Part shown: one piece after another, positions 7,643 through 16,139 of the stretch
Layout: each line of letters begins with the position of its first letter
Position numbering within the stretch: position 1 is the stretch's first letter
Assembly (NCBI GenBank): GCA_964406945.1
Contig: CAYOTO010000042.1
Span: 1-27,215, forward strand
Length of the DNA: 27,215 bases
Source of the DNA: UBA2266 sp964406945
GTDB taxonomy: Bacteria; Planctomycetota; Phycisphaerae; Sedimentisphaerales; Anaerobacaceae
Direction of reading: 5' to 3'
Notes under the pieces: generated by a model
Databases searched by the model: none
The model's input: the letters and a program-made list of their open reading frames with translations, nothing else
What the model was told of the DNA's origin: nothing
Translations under genes and position numbers: made by a program

Positions 7643-7735
7643 ATCAAATAGGAACGGTAAAGAGTAACTGTAGCACAGGTCAAAAAGGGGTTAGTCGTTT
7701 CTACTCCGTTTTCCCTTCTGTACCTATTTGAAAGC
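7643..7735 (+). ncRNA. Candidate structured small RNA of unknown family
   Basis: The presumed transcript begins at the predicted start and is closed by CAAATAGG (7645-7652) pairing perfectly with CCTATTTG (7723-7730). Nested inside are AACG (7653-7656) with CGTT (7707-7710), GAGTA (7662-7666) with TACTC (7702-7706), and a hairpin CTGT-AGC-ACAG (7668-7678). A long rod with an asymmetric internal loop recalls 6S-type RNAs in outline, but the length (about 90 nt) is short and I cannot assign a family. No clear rho-independent terminator follows, so the 3' end is uncertain. There is no SRP, RNase P or tmRNA signature. Confidence 0.4.
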
Positions 7736-8040
7736 TCTTGTTTAATGAAATATCGTCGCTAGCTAGCGGCTTGCAATCCTCGGCGAGGCAGCGTGGTCCA
7801 CCGGTCTCCCCCCCAGCCGGAACCACCACCTCGCCCATTTTATGCGCTCCAATAACCCGCCATCACGGCTCATTCTCGGCCCAAAACACTCTGCCTCCAG
7901 GCAACCCGCAGCAGAACTCCTCTTTTCTACCCCAAAAAGCCGGTGCTGGCATCGTAATCCGCCCTTTTCGCCATTCATTCTGAGCCGAAGACGAAGAATC
8001 TGGACCCTGAATACGTTTCCAGCCGGACTTTTTAGTGCAT

Positions 8041-8172
8041 CGTGAAAACCCACGTGCTCTGCACGTGGTCAGAGTCGTTTGGCTCTGCCTGTACAGTGCT
8101 GTTGAAATCGCGGTGGCGAAGCCATGAATCGGGCGGGAAAGCCACGGCCTCTGGCCGTGGATAGCCCGATGC
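8041..8172 (+). repeat. Compact IS200/IS605- or REP-like two-hairpin element without transposase
   Basis: Two perfect hairpins share the same plan. The first is CCACGTGC-TCT-GCACGTGG (8050-8068). The second is CCACGGCC-TCT-GGCCGTGG (8142-8160), enclosed by a further 7-bp stem ATCGGGC (8128-8134) and GCCCGAT (8164-8170). Between them lie smaller hairpins (CAGAG/CTCTG and TGGC-GAA-GCCA). This is the layout of non-autonomous elements mobilised by HUH (Y1) transposases. No transposase is encoded in the window. It lies about 90 bp downstream of yjbQ and might also act as its transcription end. The stretch 7745-8040 before it shows nothing recognisable. Confidence 0.55.
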
Positions 8173-8261
8173 AAGCGATTTCTTTACTTACTTCACAGAG
8201 CTTTCCTTCTCATGCGCGCACTTCGAGCCGCTTGGAAATTGGAATTGCGCGGATTCAGGCC

Positions 8262-8672
8262 CTACTGGCCCCTGACCTGCACGAAAACCTTGCGACTTCG
8301 CGGGCCGTCGAACTCGCAAAAATAGACCCCCTGCCACGTTCCGAGTCGCAGCCTGCCTCCGCTGACGATGATCTGCTCACTTGCACCGACCAGCGAGCTT
8401 TTCACGTGCGAATCGCTGTTGCCCTCGGAATGGCGATAGCCCCGCCTGGCGTGTGGAAATTCCTCCTCCAGCGTCATCAGTATATCGTGCTGAACGGACG
8501 CATCGGCGTTTTCGTTTATCGTAATGCCCGCCGTCGTATGCGGGCAGAAAACTATAACGTCGCCCGAATCGATGCCAGAATCGGACACCGCCGACGAAAC
8601 CTGGCTCGTAATATCGACCATTTGATTGCGACTGCTTGTGCGAACGCTGAATTCACTTTCGCTGATCTTCAT
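8262..8672 (-). CDS. yjbQ: YjbQ/UPF0047 family protein
   Basis: A 136-aa protein of the widespread UPF0047 family, which forms small trimeric enzymes; some members have weak thiamine-phosphate synthase activity, but the true cellular role is unsettled. Conserved blocks are CPHTTAGITINENAD (His45), HSEGNSDSHVKSSLVG (His81, Asn85, His89) and the signature SEQIIVSGGRLRLGTWQGVY. The start at 8672 is set by GGGAG 7 nt upstream and by the family's usual N-terminus; an upstream extension to 8759 would run into argS coding sequence. The ribosome-binding site overlaps the argS stop codon (TAGGGAG), so translation is probably coupled. It is the last gene of rsfS-argS-yjbQ. Confidence 0.9.
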   Translation of the reverse strand: MKISESEFSVRTSSRNQMVDITSQVSSAVSDSGIDSGDVIVFCPHTTAGITINENADASVQHDILMTLEEEFPHARRGYRHSEGNSDSHVKSSLVGASEQIIVSGGRLRLGTWQGVYFCEFDGPRSRKVFVQVRGQ

Positions 8673-8683
8673 TCCAAAACTCC

Positions 8684-10696
8684 CTACATCTGCTCGATAA
8701 CGTCGATCCCAAGCAATTCCGTCAGTCCGTGCCGGATAGTCCTGGCGGTCAAATCGCACAGCAGCAGGCGGCTCGGCCGCTGATCGGCGCCGGCCTTCAG
8801 CACCGGACAGTTCGTATAGAACGCGCTGAACTTCTGAGCCAGCTCGTACAGATAGCTCGTCAAATAATTAGGTCTGTAATCACCCGCCGCCGATTCCACC
8901 GCCTCGCCGTACCGGCACAAATGCTTCGCCAGATCCACTTCCGCCGCCTCGCCAAGCTTCACTTGGTCGATGCCGGCCAGTTCGGTCTCCACATCGACAT
9001 CCTTGCTCTCGGCCTTGCGCTCGATCGACTTGATCCTTGCATACGCATATTGCATGTAAGGCGCGGTGTTGCCGTCCATCGCCAGCATCTTGTCGAAGCT
9101 GAAGATATAATCGCTCGTGCGATTGTTCGAGTAATCCGCGTATTTCACCGCCCCGATCCCCACGGCCCGCGCAATCTCGTCTTTCTGCGCATCGTCCAGC
9201 TCGGGGTTCTTCTGATCCACCACCGCCCGGGCGCGCTGCACCGCCTCGTCCAACAGATCCCCCAGCCTGACGTTCTCGCCTGAACGAGTCTTCAGCGGCT
9301 TGCCGTCTTCGCCCAGCACGCTGCCGAACGTAACATGCGCCAAATCCACATCTTCTTTGACCCAGCCGGCCGCACGCGCAACAGCGAAGAACATCTCGAA
9401 ATGAAGACTCTGCCTCGCATCCGTAACGTAGACGATCCGTTTAGCACCCAATTCCTTAACTCTGTACCGAACCGCCGCAAGGTCCGTCGTAGCATAAAGA
9501 TAAGCACCGTCGCTCTTGCGCACAATCAAAGGCAGCGGCTCGCCTTCTTTGTTCTTGAATCCCTCCGGAAAAACACAAACCGCCCCTTCCGACTCCTTTG
9601 CCAGCCCCTTCGCTTCCAGTTCCTCCACAACCTCGCCGAGCATATCCCGGTAAAAACTCTCGCCGCGGATCTCATCGTCATCGAAAGAGACATTCAGCTT
9701 TTCGTAAATCTCCCCGCAGTGCTTGAGCGTCAGCTCTCTTATCTTCTCCCAGGCATCCCTTTCCTGTTTATTCTCCGGAGCTTCCCAATTCTGGAGCATG
9801 GTAGTCACGTGCCGTGACAACAACTCGTACGGCACATCGCCTGCGCTTCGCGTCGGTATAATCAATCCCAGCCCCGCAGCCGAATCCTCCAACAGGCTGA
9901 CGTACTGGTACGCCGTAAGGAACTCCCGCCACATTTCGTCGACCGGCAACGATCCCAGGTCATCCAGAAAAGGCCTGTAGTATTTTTCTCCGTCGCCCAG
10001 CTCATTCAACGAGTCATCCCGCCAGTCCGCCTCATGACGGTCGCGCATCCGCTTGCACAACGACTCGATTTGCTGCTCATCACCGGCCGCTTCGGACAAC
10101 TCCTGCAGTTCTCTATGGTAATACGGCTCGCCACCGTGTTTTCGCTGCGCCATGCACATGTGCCACAAACCAAGCAGCACCCGCCCGAACTGCCTGCCCC
10201 AGTCGCCGATATGATTCTGCCTGATCACCTCGTGCCCGGAAAACTCCAGCAGCCGGCAAATACAATCGCCGATGATCGTGCTGCGAAGATGCCCGACATG
10301 CATCTCCTTGGCGATATTGGGGCTGGAAAAATCCACCACCGTCTTGAGCGGCCGGGCTACCTTATCTACTCCCAATCGCCCACTTTGGTCCTTCTGCATC
10401 TCCAGCAGCTTATCCGCCAAATATTCCCCGCTAAGCCTGAGATTGATAAACCCGGGCCCCGCAACGTCCACCTCGCTGCACAAATCACCCAGATCAACGG
10501 CGTGTACGACCTCATCGGCCAGCTTTCTCGGGTTGGTCTTCAGACGCTTGGCAGCCCCCATAATGCCGTTCGCCTGATAATCCCCGAATTTCGGATCCTG
10601 GGTCGGCCGGACTATCGCCTTGCACCCGCTCTGGTGCGTAACCGTCTCCATCGCCGCACTGATTCGCTCTTCAAGTATGTCTATCGCAGGCTTCAC
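8684..10696 (-). CDS. argS: Arginyl-tRNA synthetase
   Basis: Class I aminoacyl-tRNA synthetase charging tRNA-Arg in the cytoplasm, 670 aa. The N-terminal additional domain covers about residues 1-110. The catalytic domain shows SPNIAKEMHVGHLRST (125-140) containing the HIGH-type motif HVGH, then NHIGDWGRQFG. The KMSKS-type loop is represented by KTRSGENVRLGDLL. The C-terminal anticodon-binding domain ends with LCDLTARTIRHGLTELLGI. Many ArgRS are 550-590 aa; the surplus seems to lie in the catalytic domain roughly between residues 180 and 330. The start is GTG, overlapping the rsfS stop by 4 nt (GTGA), which indicates translational coupling. Identification is secure. Confidence 0.97.
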   Translation of the reverse strand: MKPAIDILEERISAAMETVTHQSGCKAIVRPTQDPKFGDYQANGIMGAAKRLKTNPRKLADEVVHAVDLGDLCSEVDVAGPGFINLRLSGEYLADKLLEMQKDQSGRLGVDKVARPLKTVVDFSSPNIAKEMHVGHLRSTIIGDCICRLLEFSGHEVIRQNHIGDWGRQFGRVLLGLWHMCMAQRKHGGEPYYHRELQELSEAAGDEQQIESLCKRMRDRHEADWRDDSLNELGDGEKYYRPFLDDLGSLPVDEMWREFLTAYQYVSLLEDSAAGLGLIIPTRSAGDVPYELLSRHVTTMLQNWEAPENKQERDAWEKIRELTLKHCGEIYEKLNVSFDDDEIRGESFYRDMLGEVVEELEAKGLAKESEGAVCVFPEGFKNKEGEPLPLIVRKSDGAYLYATTDLAAVRYRVKELGAKRIVYVTDARQSLHFEMFFAVARAAGWVKEDVDLAHVTFGSVLGEDGKPLKTRSGENVRLGDLLDEAVQRARAVVDQKNPELDDAQKDEIARAVGIGAVKYADYSNNRTSDYIFSFDKMLAMDGNTAPYMQYAYARIKSIERKAESKDVDVETELAGIDQVKLGEAAEVDLAKHLCRYGEAVESAAGDYRPNYLTSYLYELAQKFSAFYTNCPVLKAGADQRPSRLLLCDLTARTIRHGLTELLGIDVIEQM

Positions 10697-11064
10697 TTCG
10701 AATTACGCTCCCAGTCAATCTTCTCTGCATCCCCCCACAAAAGCTCCAGATCGTAGAACTGCCGGTAGTCCGGATCGAAAAGATGAAATACCACATCGAC
10801 GAAATCGGCCAGAATCCACCGCGCCTGATCGTATCCGGCCCTGCCGAAGCGTTTCCTGCCTCTTTCTTTCGCGGCCGCACTTACCTCATCGACAACCGTC
10901 CGCATCTGCCTGGGGCTGGTCCCCGTCGCAATTATGAAAAAATCCGTCGCAGGGCTTTTTCCGCGAAGATCCAGCACCACAATTTCAGTGCAGTGCCTGT
11001 CAGCCGCGATTCTCGCTGCCGCAACGGCGAATTCCATAGCAGATTTTTCCTCTGTCTCAACCAA
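10693..11064 (-). CDS. rsfS: Ribosomal silencing factor RsfS
   Basis: A 123-aa RsfS (Iojap/YbeB) protein, which binds ribosomal protein uL14 and blocks joining of the subunits when nutrients are scarce. Diagnostic blocks are EIVVLDLRGKSPATDFFIIA, TGTSPRQMRTVVDEV, ARWILADFVDVVFHLFD and the end FYDLELLWGDAE. The open frame begins at TTG (11064); an in-frame ATG at 11037 with GAGGA about 10 nt before it would still leave the complete fold, so the start is not settled. It is the first gene of the rsfS-argS-yjbQ run and overlaps argS by 4 nt. No convincing promoter was recognised in 11065-11208. Confidence 0.93.
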   Translation of the reverse strand: MVETEEKSAMEFAVAAARIAADRHCTEIVVLDLRGKSPATDFFIIATGTSPRQMRTVVDEVSAAAKERGRKRFGRAGYDQARWILADFVDVVFHLFDPDYRQFYDLELLWGDAEKIDWERNSK

Positions 11065-11208
11065 AACTCACACCCCGTTCTTTCTTACGAATAAAACACG
11101 CAAAGGGACCACAAGAATCCCGCCCGTGCAACATCCGGCCCCTGCCTCCATTCTTCGAAGGCATCCGGTCCTTGGTCCGAAACATCCTGGTCTAATCCGA
11201 AACACAGA

Positions 11209-11234
11209 CGGGGCAGCCCCGAAGGGCCGCCCCG
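11209..11234 (-). terminator. GC-rich hairpin downstream of hppA
   Basis: CGGGGC (11209-11214) pairs with GCCCCG (11229-11234), and after one mismatch GCCC pairs with GGGC around the tetraloop CGAA. It lies about 80 nt after the hppA stop in the direction of transcription. A strong T-run is lacking, so it may be a weak or factor-assisted terminator, or may only stabilise the mRNA end. Confidence 0.4.
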
Positions 11235-11311
11235 CAAGATTACTACGCATAAGCAACCGCGTCAACAGTGGCTTGCAGCCCCCGCCGGCGATCGCATTAT
11301 ATTCGCAAAAC

Positions 11312-13759
11312 TTAATGCCCGATGCCGAGCCACTCGCCGACCATCGGAGCAAACTTCACAACCACACCCGAGAAGACAACGCTCACCATAGTCATCAGCT
11401 TGATAAGGATGTTCAGGCTCGGGCCGGACGTATCCTTGAATGGGTCGCCGACCGTATCGCCGACCACGCTGGCCTTATGGGCCTCCGATCCCTTGCCGCC
11501 GTGAGCGCCCTTCTCGATATACTTCTTGGCGTTATCCCAGGCCCCGCCGGCGTTGTTGAGCGTAACCGCCAGCACGAAACCGGCCGTCAAACCGCCCGCC
11601 AACAGACCCAGAACGCCCGAAACACCTAGGACGATACCCGTAATCACGGGAACAATTATCGCAAGCAGCGACGGAAGAATCATCTCCCTCTGCGCCCCGG
11701 CCGTCGAGATCAGTACGCATCGTGCATAATCGGGCTTACCTTTGCCTTCCATGATGCCCGGTATCTCCTTGAACTGACGACGCACTTCGTTGACCATCGC
11801 GCCCGCAGCCCTGCCGACCGCCTTCATCGTCATCGCACAGAACACAAACGCCATCATCGCGCCAAGAAACAGCCCGCAGATAAGTTTCGGGTTCATAATG
11901 GTAAGATCGTAGGCTTTGACGAAATCCGGCATACCGGCCGCTCTGGAACCTACCAGTATCGCGCCTTCGGTCTTCATAGCTTCAAAAGCCGCCATTGCCT
12001 CGGTCCCGGCCTCTTCACCCTTGAAGAAAACCACCTGGCCGACCTGATAAAGCCCGTTCTGAGCCTCATCGGCGAGCCTTCCGACCCAGATACGAACCTC
12101 TTCGATATATGCAGCCAGAAGCGCCATCGCCGTAAGCGCCGCCGAACCGATCGCAAAACCCTTACCAGTCGCGGCAGTCGTGTTACCAAGCGAATCCAGA
12201 GCATCGGTCCGCTCGCGAACCTCCGGTCCGAGACCGCTCATCTCGGCGTTGCCGCCCGCGTTATCCGCAATCGGTCCGTACGCGTCAGTCGCCAGCGTAA
12301 TACCCAGGGTCGCCAGCATACCCACCGCGGCAAAGCCGATGCCGTATAGCCCCATAGCAACGTTGCCGAATCCGCCCGCGAAACCGAATGCACAGAGAAT
12401 ACCGAGCACGATCACAACCACCGGCAGCCCCGCCGAGTACATACCCGTGGCGAAACCGTCAATAATCGTAGTGGCCGGGCCCATCTCCGCCTGATCCGCA
12501 ATGCCCCGCGTCGGCTTGTATTCATCCGAAGTGTAATACTCGGTCAATTGACCAATTGCAACACCGGCAATCAGACCCGAAACCACCGAACCGAACAGCC
12601 CCCAGGTAATCCAGTCGGCGGCCGCCATAATCGCAATTGCGATAAGAATCAGAACACTGCTGCCCATGGTACCGGTCAGAAGCGCCCGCAGCAGATTCTT
12701 CTGCGTGGCGCCCTCGCGGCATTTCACCATGAAGATGCCCGCTATCGAAAGAATAATGCCGATACCGGCCACAATCATCGGAGCAAGCACCGCCCTGGTA
12801 ACACTCATACCGCTTCCCCGAAGCGCCAGAGGCGATAAAGCCGCTCCCAGAGCAGCCGTCGCAAGAATTGAACCGCAGTAGCTCTCGTACAGGTCCGCAC
12901 CCATACCGGCCACATCACCGACGTTGTCGCCGACATTATCGGCGATTGTCGCCGGGTTACGCGGGTCGTCTTCCGGAATACCGGCCTCGACCTTGCCGAC
13001 CAGGTCGGCGCCGACGTCCGCGGCCTTGGTGTAAATACCGCCGCCAACACGGGCGAACAGAGCCTGAGTCGAAGCACCCATTCCGAAAGTAATCATCGTC
13101 GTGGTGATCTCGACCAGCTTGTGGTCCATTTCCATGCCCTTGGGAACGAGCTGCAGTCCGAACAGCCACAAACCCGTTTCCATGTGCCTTGCGGTGTAGA
13201 CCAGCTTATCCAGAATCAGATACCACAGCGAAATATCCAGCAGGCCGAAGCCGACGACCACAAGCCCCATGACAGCACCGCTGCGGAAGGCGACTTGAAG
13301 GCCTTTGTTCAGGCTCTCACTGGCCCCCTGAGCGGTACGACCCGAGGCATTCGTCGCCGTCTTCATGCCTAGAAAGCCGCACAGTCCGCTGAAAAAGCCA
13401 CCGGTCAGAAACGCAAACGGCACAAATGGGTTTTGAACGCCCATATATGCCAGAATCACGAAAAGGACAAATAGAATCGCGAAGACCAGTGTTACCACCC
13501 GATACTGGCGGTAAAGATACGCATAAGCACCCTCACGAACGTGACGGGCGATCTCTTTCATCTTATCGTTACCCTCGGAGGCCGTCATCATCTTCTTATA
13601 GAAGAACATCGCGAACCCCAGCGCAGCAAGTGCACCTATCGGCGCAATGAACCATTCCGCCGGAGTACCGCCGACTGCCGCCGTGCCTTCCTCTGCCATC
13701 GCCGTTGCGCTCAAGCCCAACAGCGGCGCCAGAAATGCCAAACCGCTCTTAAAAGACAT
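11312..13759 (-). CDS. hppA: Membrane-bound ion-pumping pyrophosphatase, K+-dependent type
   Basis: An 815-aa multi-spanning membrane protein that hydrolyses pyrophosphate and pumps H+ or Na+. The substrate and Mg-binding loop DVGADLVGKVEAGIPEDD lies at about 249-266, followed by NPATIADNVGDNVGDVAGMG. A second acidic cluster is ATDAYGPIADNAGGNAEM, and the third NNAGGAWDNAKKYIEKG is near the C-terminus, with GDTVGDPFKDTSGPSLN after it. The motif GNTTAATGKG (about 526) has Ala where K+-independent enzymes have Lys, so it should need K+. Which ion is pumped cannot be told safely from sequence. ATG at 13759 is chosen; an adjacent GTG at 13762 is equally in frame, and AAGGAG lies 9 nt before the ATG. 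It is a single-gene unit with its own promoter. Confidence 0.95.
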   Translation of the reverse strand: MSFKSGLAFLAPLLGLSATAMAEEGTAAVGGTPAEWFIAPIGALAALGFAMFFYKKMMTASEGNDKMKEIARHVREGAYAYLYRQYRVVTLVFAILFVLFVILAYMGVQNPFVPFAFLTGGFFSGLCGFLGMKTATNASGRTAQGASESLNKGLQVAFRSGAVMGLVVVGFGLLDISLWYLILDKLVYTARHMETGLWLFGLQLVPKGMEMDHKLVEITTTMITFGMGASTQALFARVGGGIYTKAADVGADLVGKVEAGIPEDDPRNPATIADNVGDNVGDVAGMGADLYESYCGSILATAALGAALSPLALRGSGMSVTRAVLAPMIVAGIGIILSIAGIFMVKCREGATQKNLLRALLTGTMGSSVLILIAIAIMAAADWITWGLFGSVVSGLIAGVAIGQLTEYYTSDEYKPTRGIADQAEMGPATTIIDGFATGMYSAGLPVVVIVLGILCAFGFAGGFGNVAMGLYGIGFAAVGMLATLGITLATDAYGPIADNAGGNAEMSGLGPEVRERTDALDSLGNTTAATGKGFAIGSAALTAMALLAAYIEEVRIWVGRLADEAQNGLYQVGQVVFFKGEEAGTEAMAAFEAMKTEGAILVGSRAAGMPDFVKAYDLTIMNPKLICGLFLGAMMAFVFCAMTMKAVGRAAGAMVNEVRRQFKEIPGIMEGKGKPDYARCVLISTAGAQREMILPSLLAIIVPVITGIVLGVSGVLGLLAGGLTAGFVLAVTLNNAGGAWDNAKKYIEKGAHGGKGSEAHKASVVGDTVGDPFKDTSGPSLNILIKLMTMVSVVFSGVVVKFAPMVGEWLGIGH

Positions 13760-13837
13760 CACTAAATGCTCCTTTCGAACTGTTTATAAATGTACGGACA
13801 CCGCGTCCACATATTTCCACAGGGTGAAATTGATTGC

Positions 13838-13865
13838 ATTCTATCCGCACAAAATTCGGTTTCAA
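13838..13865 (-). promoter_or_regulatory. Sigma70-type promoter of hppA
   Basis: On the minus strand TTGAAA (13860-13865), a 16-bp spacer and TAGAAT (13838-13843), about 80 nt upstream of the hppA start, leaving a leader of roughly 70 nt. The remainder of 13866-14052, up to argJ, shows no gene. Confidence 0.5.
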
Positions 13866-14052
13866 GTCTTTTGTGCAAGATTGTTCAAACTCCCTCAATA
13901 AATCACTCTCAAAAGTCCGCCCCGCCTCCTCTTGCGCCCTCTCGTCCGATCGTGCTGATCGCAGTTAAAGCTTGTCTGGAGCCCGTCGGAGCGTATCCAC
14001 CGCCAAATGCACTCCGTACACGCATCAAGCCCTCACAGGCCCCGAATCCTCA

Positions 14053-15255
14053 TCAGGTATGATAATCCGCATTAATACTCACATACTCCCGGCTCATATC
14101 ACACCCGTAACAGTAACTACTCGCCTTGCCCGCTCCCAATTCCAGCGTGATTGTATGCTCGATCTGTGAAACCACCGCCGCAGCTTTTTTCGCATCGAAT
14201 TTCGCCGGTGAGCCATTTCGAAACACCGTAACATCGTCAAGTTTGCACGAAAGCTTCTCCGGATTCAGCTTGACGCCGATCGAACCGATTGCACAGATAA
14301 TCCGCCCCCAATTCGGATCGCCGCCGTTGACCGCACACTTTACCAGTGGATAATCCGCCACCGCCCGGCAGGCTCTGGCCGCCTCGGCTCCGTTCGCGGC
14401 CCCCTTGACCACCACCTTGAACATCCGGGTTGCGCCCTCGGCATCCAGCGCCATCTGCCGTGTTAAGTCCTCGCAAACCTCCGCAACCGCCCGCGCAAAT
14501 CGCCGATACCGCGGACAACGGCTGGATACCGCCCTGTTCCCCGCCAGACCCGACGCCAGAATCACCGCCGTATCGTTCGTGCTCTGATGCCCGTCCACAG
14601 TCAGTTTATTAACCGATCCGCCGATCCCGTCCTTCAGCGCCCGCTTCAACATCGGCTTATTTACAGCCGCATCCGTAGTCAGGAAACAGAGCGTCGTAGC
14701 CATGTTCGGCCCGATCATCCCCGCCCCCTTGATCGTACCCGCAACCGTTACCTTACGGCCGGAGATCTCGACCCGCCGCAGGGCCTGCTTGGGCTTCGTA
14801 TCGGTCGTCATGATCGCCCTGGCGAAATCAAGCCCCGCCTCCGCAGACGCCGAAAGCCCCGCCGCAGCCGCTCTGATACCCTTTTTCACCTTTGCAATCG
14901 GCAACTGCTCACCGATTATGCCCGTCGAAGCCACCAGCACCCGCCCCGATTCGGCCTCGATCTGAGCCGCGGCCTCCCTGCACATCGAAACCGCATTCTC
15001 AAATCCCCGCTTACCCGTACAGCAGTTCGCATTGCCCGAATTTACAACAATCGCCTCGATCTCGCTGCTCTTGGCGTGCTCTGTGCAAACCGTAACCGGT
15101 GCCGCCACTACTTTGTTCGTAGTGAACACAGCCGCGGCCTTCGCCCCCGTCGGACACACAATAAACCCCAGATCCTCTTTGCCGGACCGCTTGATCCCGC
15201 ACGCAACTCCCGCCGCAAGAAAACCCCGCGGCGCCGTTATCGTATCATTAACCAT
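14053..15255 (-). CDS. argJ: ArgJ, bifunctional ornithine acetyltransferase / N-acetylglutamate synthase
   Basis: A 400-aa enzyme of the cyclic arginine pathway that moves acetyl from N-acetylornithine to glutamate. Family blocks: STGIIGEQLP (oxyanion region), KGAGMIGPNMATTL with the autocleavage site Ala-Thr, where the Thr (about 187) becomes the N-terminal nucleophile of the beta chain, and VNGGDPNWGRIICAIG. The end SREYVSINADYHT is the normal C-terminus. A start at 15255 (MVNDTITAPRGF) fits the family N-terminus and has AGGGG 7 nt upstream; a GTG at 15288 overlapping the previous stop would add 11 unusual residues. Last gene of argC - C-N hydrolase - argJ. Whether it is mono- or bifunctional cannot be read from sequence. 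Confidence 0.95.
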   Translation of the reverse strand: MVNDTITAPRGFLAAGVACGIKRSGKEDLGFIVCPTGAKAAAVFTTNKVVAAPVTVCTEHAKSSEIEAIVVNSGNANCCTGKRGFENAVSMCREAAAQIEAESGRVLVASTGIIGEQLPIAKVKKGIRAAAAGLSASAEAGLDFARAIMTTDTKPKQALRRVEISGRKVTVAGTIKGAGMIGPNMATTLCFLTTDAAVNKPMLKRALKDGIGGSVNKLTVDGHQSTNDTAVILASGLAGNRAVSSRCPRYRRFARAVAEVCEDLTRQMALDAEGATRMFKVVVKGAANGAEAARACRAVADYPLVKCAVNGGDPNWGRIICAIGSIGVKLNPEKLSCKLDDVTVFRNGSPAKFDAKKAAAVVSQIEHTITLELGAGKASSYCYGCDMSREYVSINADYHT

Positions 15256-15284
15256 TCCAGAACCCCTTGCTCCCCCGCCACTGA

Positions 15285-16136
15285 TCACAAACTCCGCGTA
15301 TCGACCGACCTCGGATCATCCGGGGCCGGCCTGCCGTTATGAAGCACCCCTTCAACCGCCGATTTGCGGAATTTCTCCATCGGATCGTAAAACTTCATGC
15401 TCAAATCGACCGTCCCGACAACCATCTGCATCCGGTTCATCCGGCATTGCTCGATAATCCGCCCGTCTGGCTGAATGAAGCACGAAGGATAAGGCGAATA
15501 ATAGCCACTCGAATTTGTCATACTCACCCAGAAATGATTCTCGGCCGCCCGGCACTGCATCGTCTGCCGCATAATCACCGTATGCAAACTCGGCCCGCTC
15601 TGCCTGGCGTTGTAAAACGATTGCAGCACACACTTTACGTTTGCCTTCCAAAGCTCCCGATACAACTCCGGAAATCGCAGATCGAAGCATATAAGCAGCG
15701 AGCATTTCACGCCGTTGACCGTAAAATGCACGAACCTGTCGCCGCTGGTCAGCCGCCGGACATCCCCCGGCGTCCCGAACCGTTTGTCGTACCTGTCCTT
15801 GATCCGGCCCTTCGGGTCTATCAGATACAGGCTGTTGTGCGGCATATTCTTTCCAGTAAGCCGATGAGTGCTGCCCAGCACCACCCAGATACCGCACTCG
15901 CCGGCCAGAGCCATCACCTTCTCGGTCTCGTCTTTGAGCAGATCCCAGTCATATCCTTCGAAATTCGGAAAGTCCGTCCCCACATACCCGCTCAGCGCGC
16001 ACTCGCTGAAATGAACGATATCGGCCCCGGCATCGGCCGCTTTCCGCACAAAATTGCGAATATACCGCCCGTTCCGCTTAACAGAACTGCTCACCGGAAA
16101 TTGACACAAGCCGATTTTAAGCATGCCCGTGGCCAT
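15285..16136 (-). CDS. Carbon-nitrogen hydrolase (nitrilase superfamily)
   Basis: A 283-aa cytoplasmic amidase-type hydrolase. The nitrilase-superfamily triad is complete: Glu45 in FSECALSGY, Lys118 in RYDKRFGTPGD, and nucleophile Cys150 in LLICFDLRFPELYR. The N-terminus LKIGLCQFPV and the repeated beta-sandwich pattern fit the family, and its length is usual. The start at 16136 has GGAG overlapping the argC stop, 6 nt away, and lies 3 nt after argC; its stop is 29 nt before the chosen argJ start. This placement suggests co-expression with arginine synthesis. Substrate is unknown: N-carbamoylputrescine amidase, omega-amidase or deaminated-glutathione amidase relatives are all possible. Confidence 0.88.
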   Translation of the reverse strand: MATGMLKIGLCQFPVSSSVKRNGRYIRNFVRKAADAGADIVHFSECALSGYVGTDFPNFEGYDWDLLKDETEKVMALAGECGIWVVLGSTHRLTGKNMPHNSLYLIDPKGRIKDRYDKRFGTPGDVRRLTSGDRFVHFTVNGVKCSLLICFDLRFPELYRELWKANVKCVLQSFYNARQSGPSLHTVIMRQTMQCRAAENHFWVSMTNSSGYYSPYPSCFIQPDGRIIEQCRMNRMQMVVGTVDLSMKFYDPMEKFRKSAVEGVLHNGRPAPDDPRSVDTRSL

Positions 16137-16139
16137 CGC

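Noticed and set aside
8041..8172. CRISPR-like repeats
   Set aside because: Only two hairpins of similar plan with different inner sequence and no regular spacers; no cas gene in the window.
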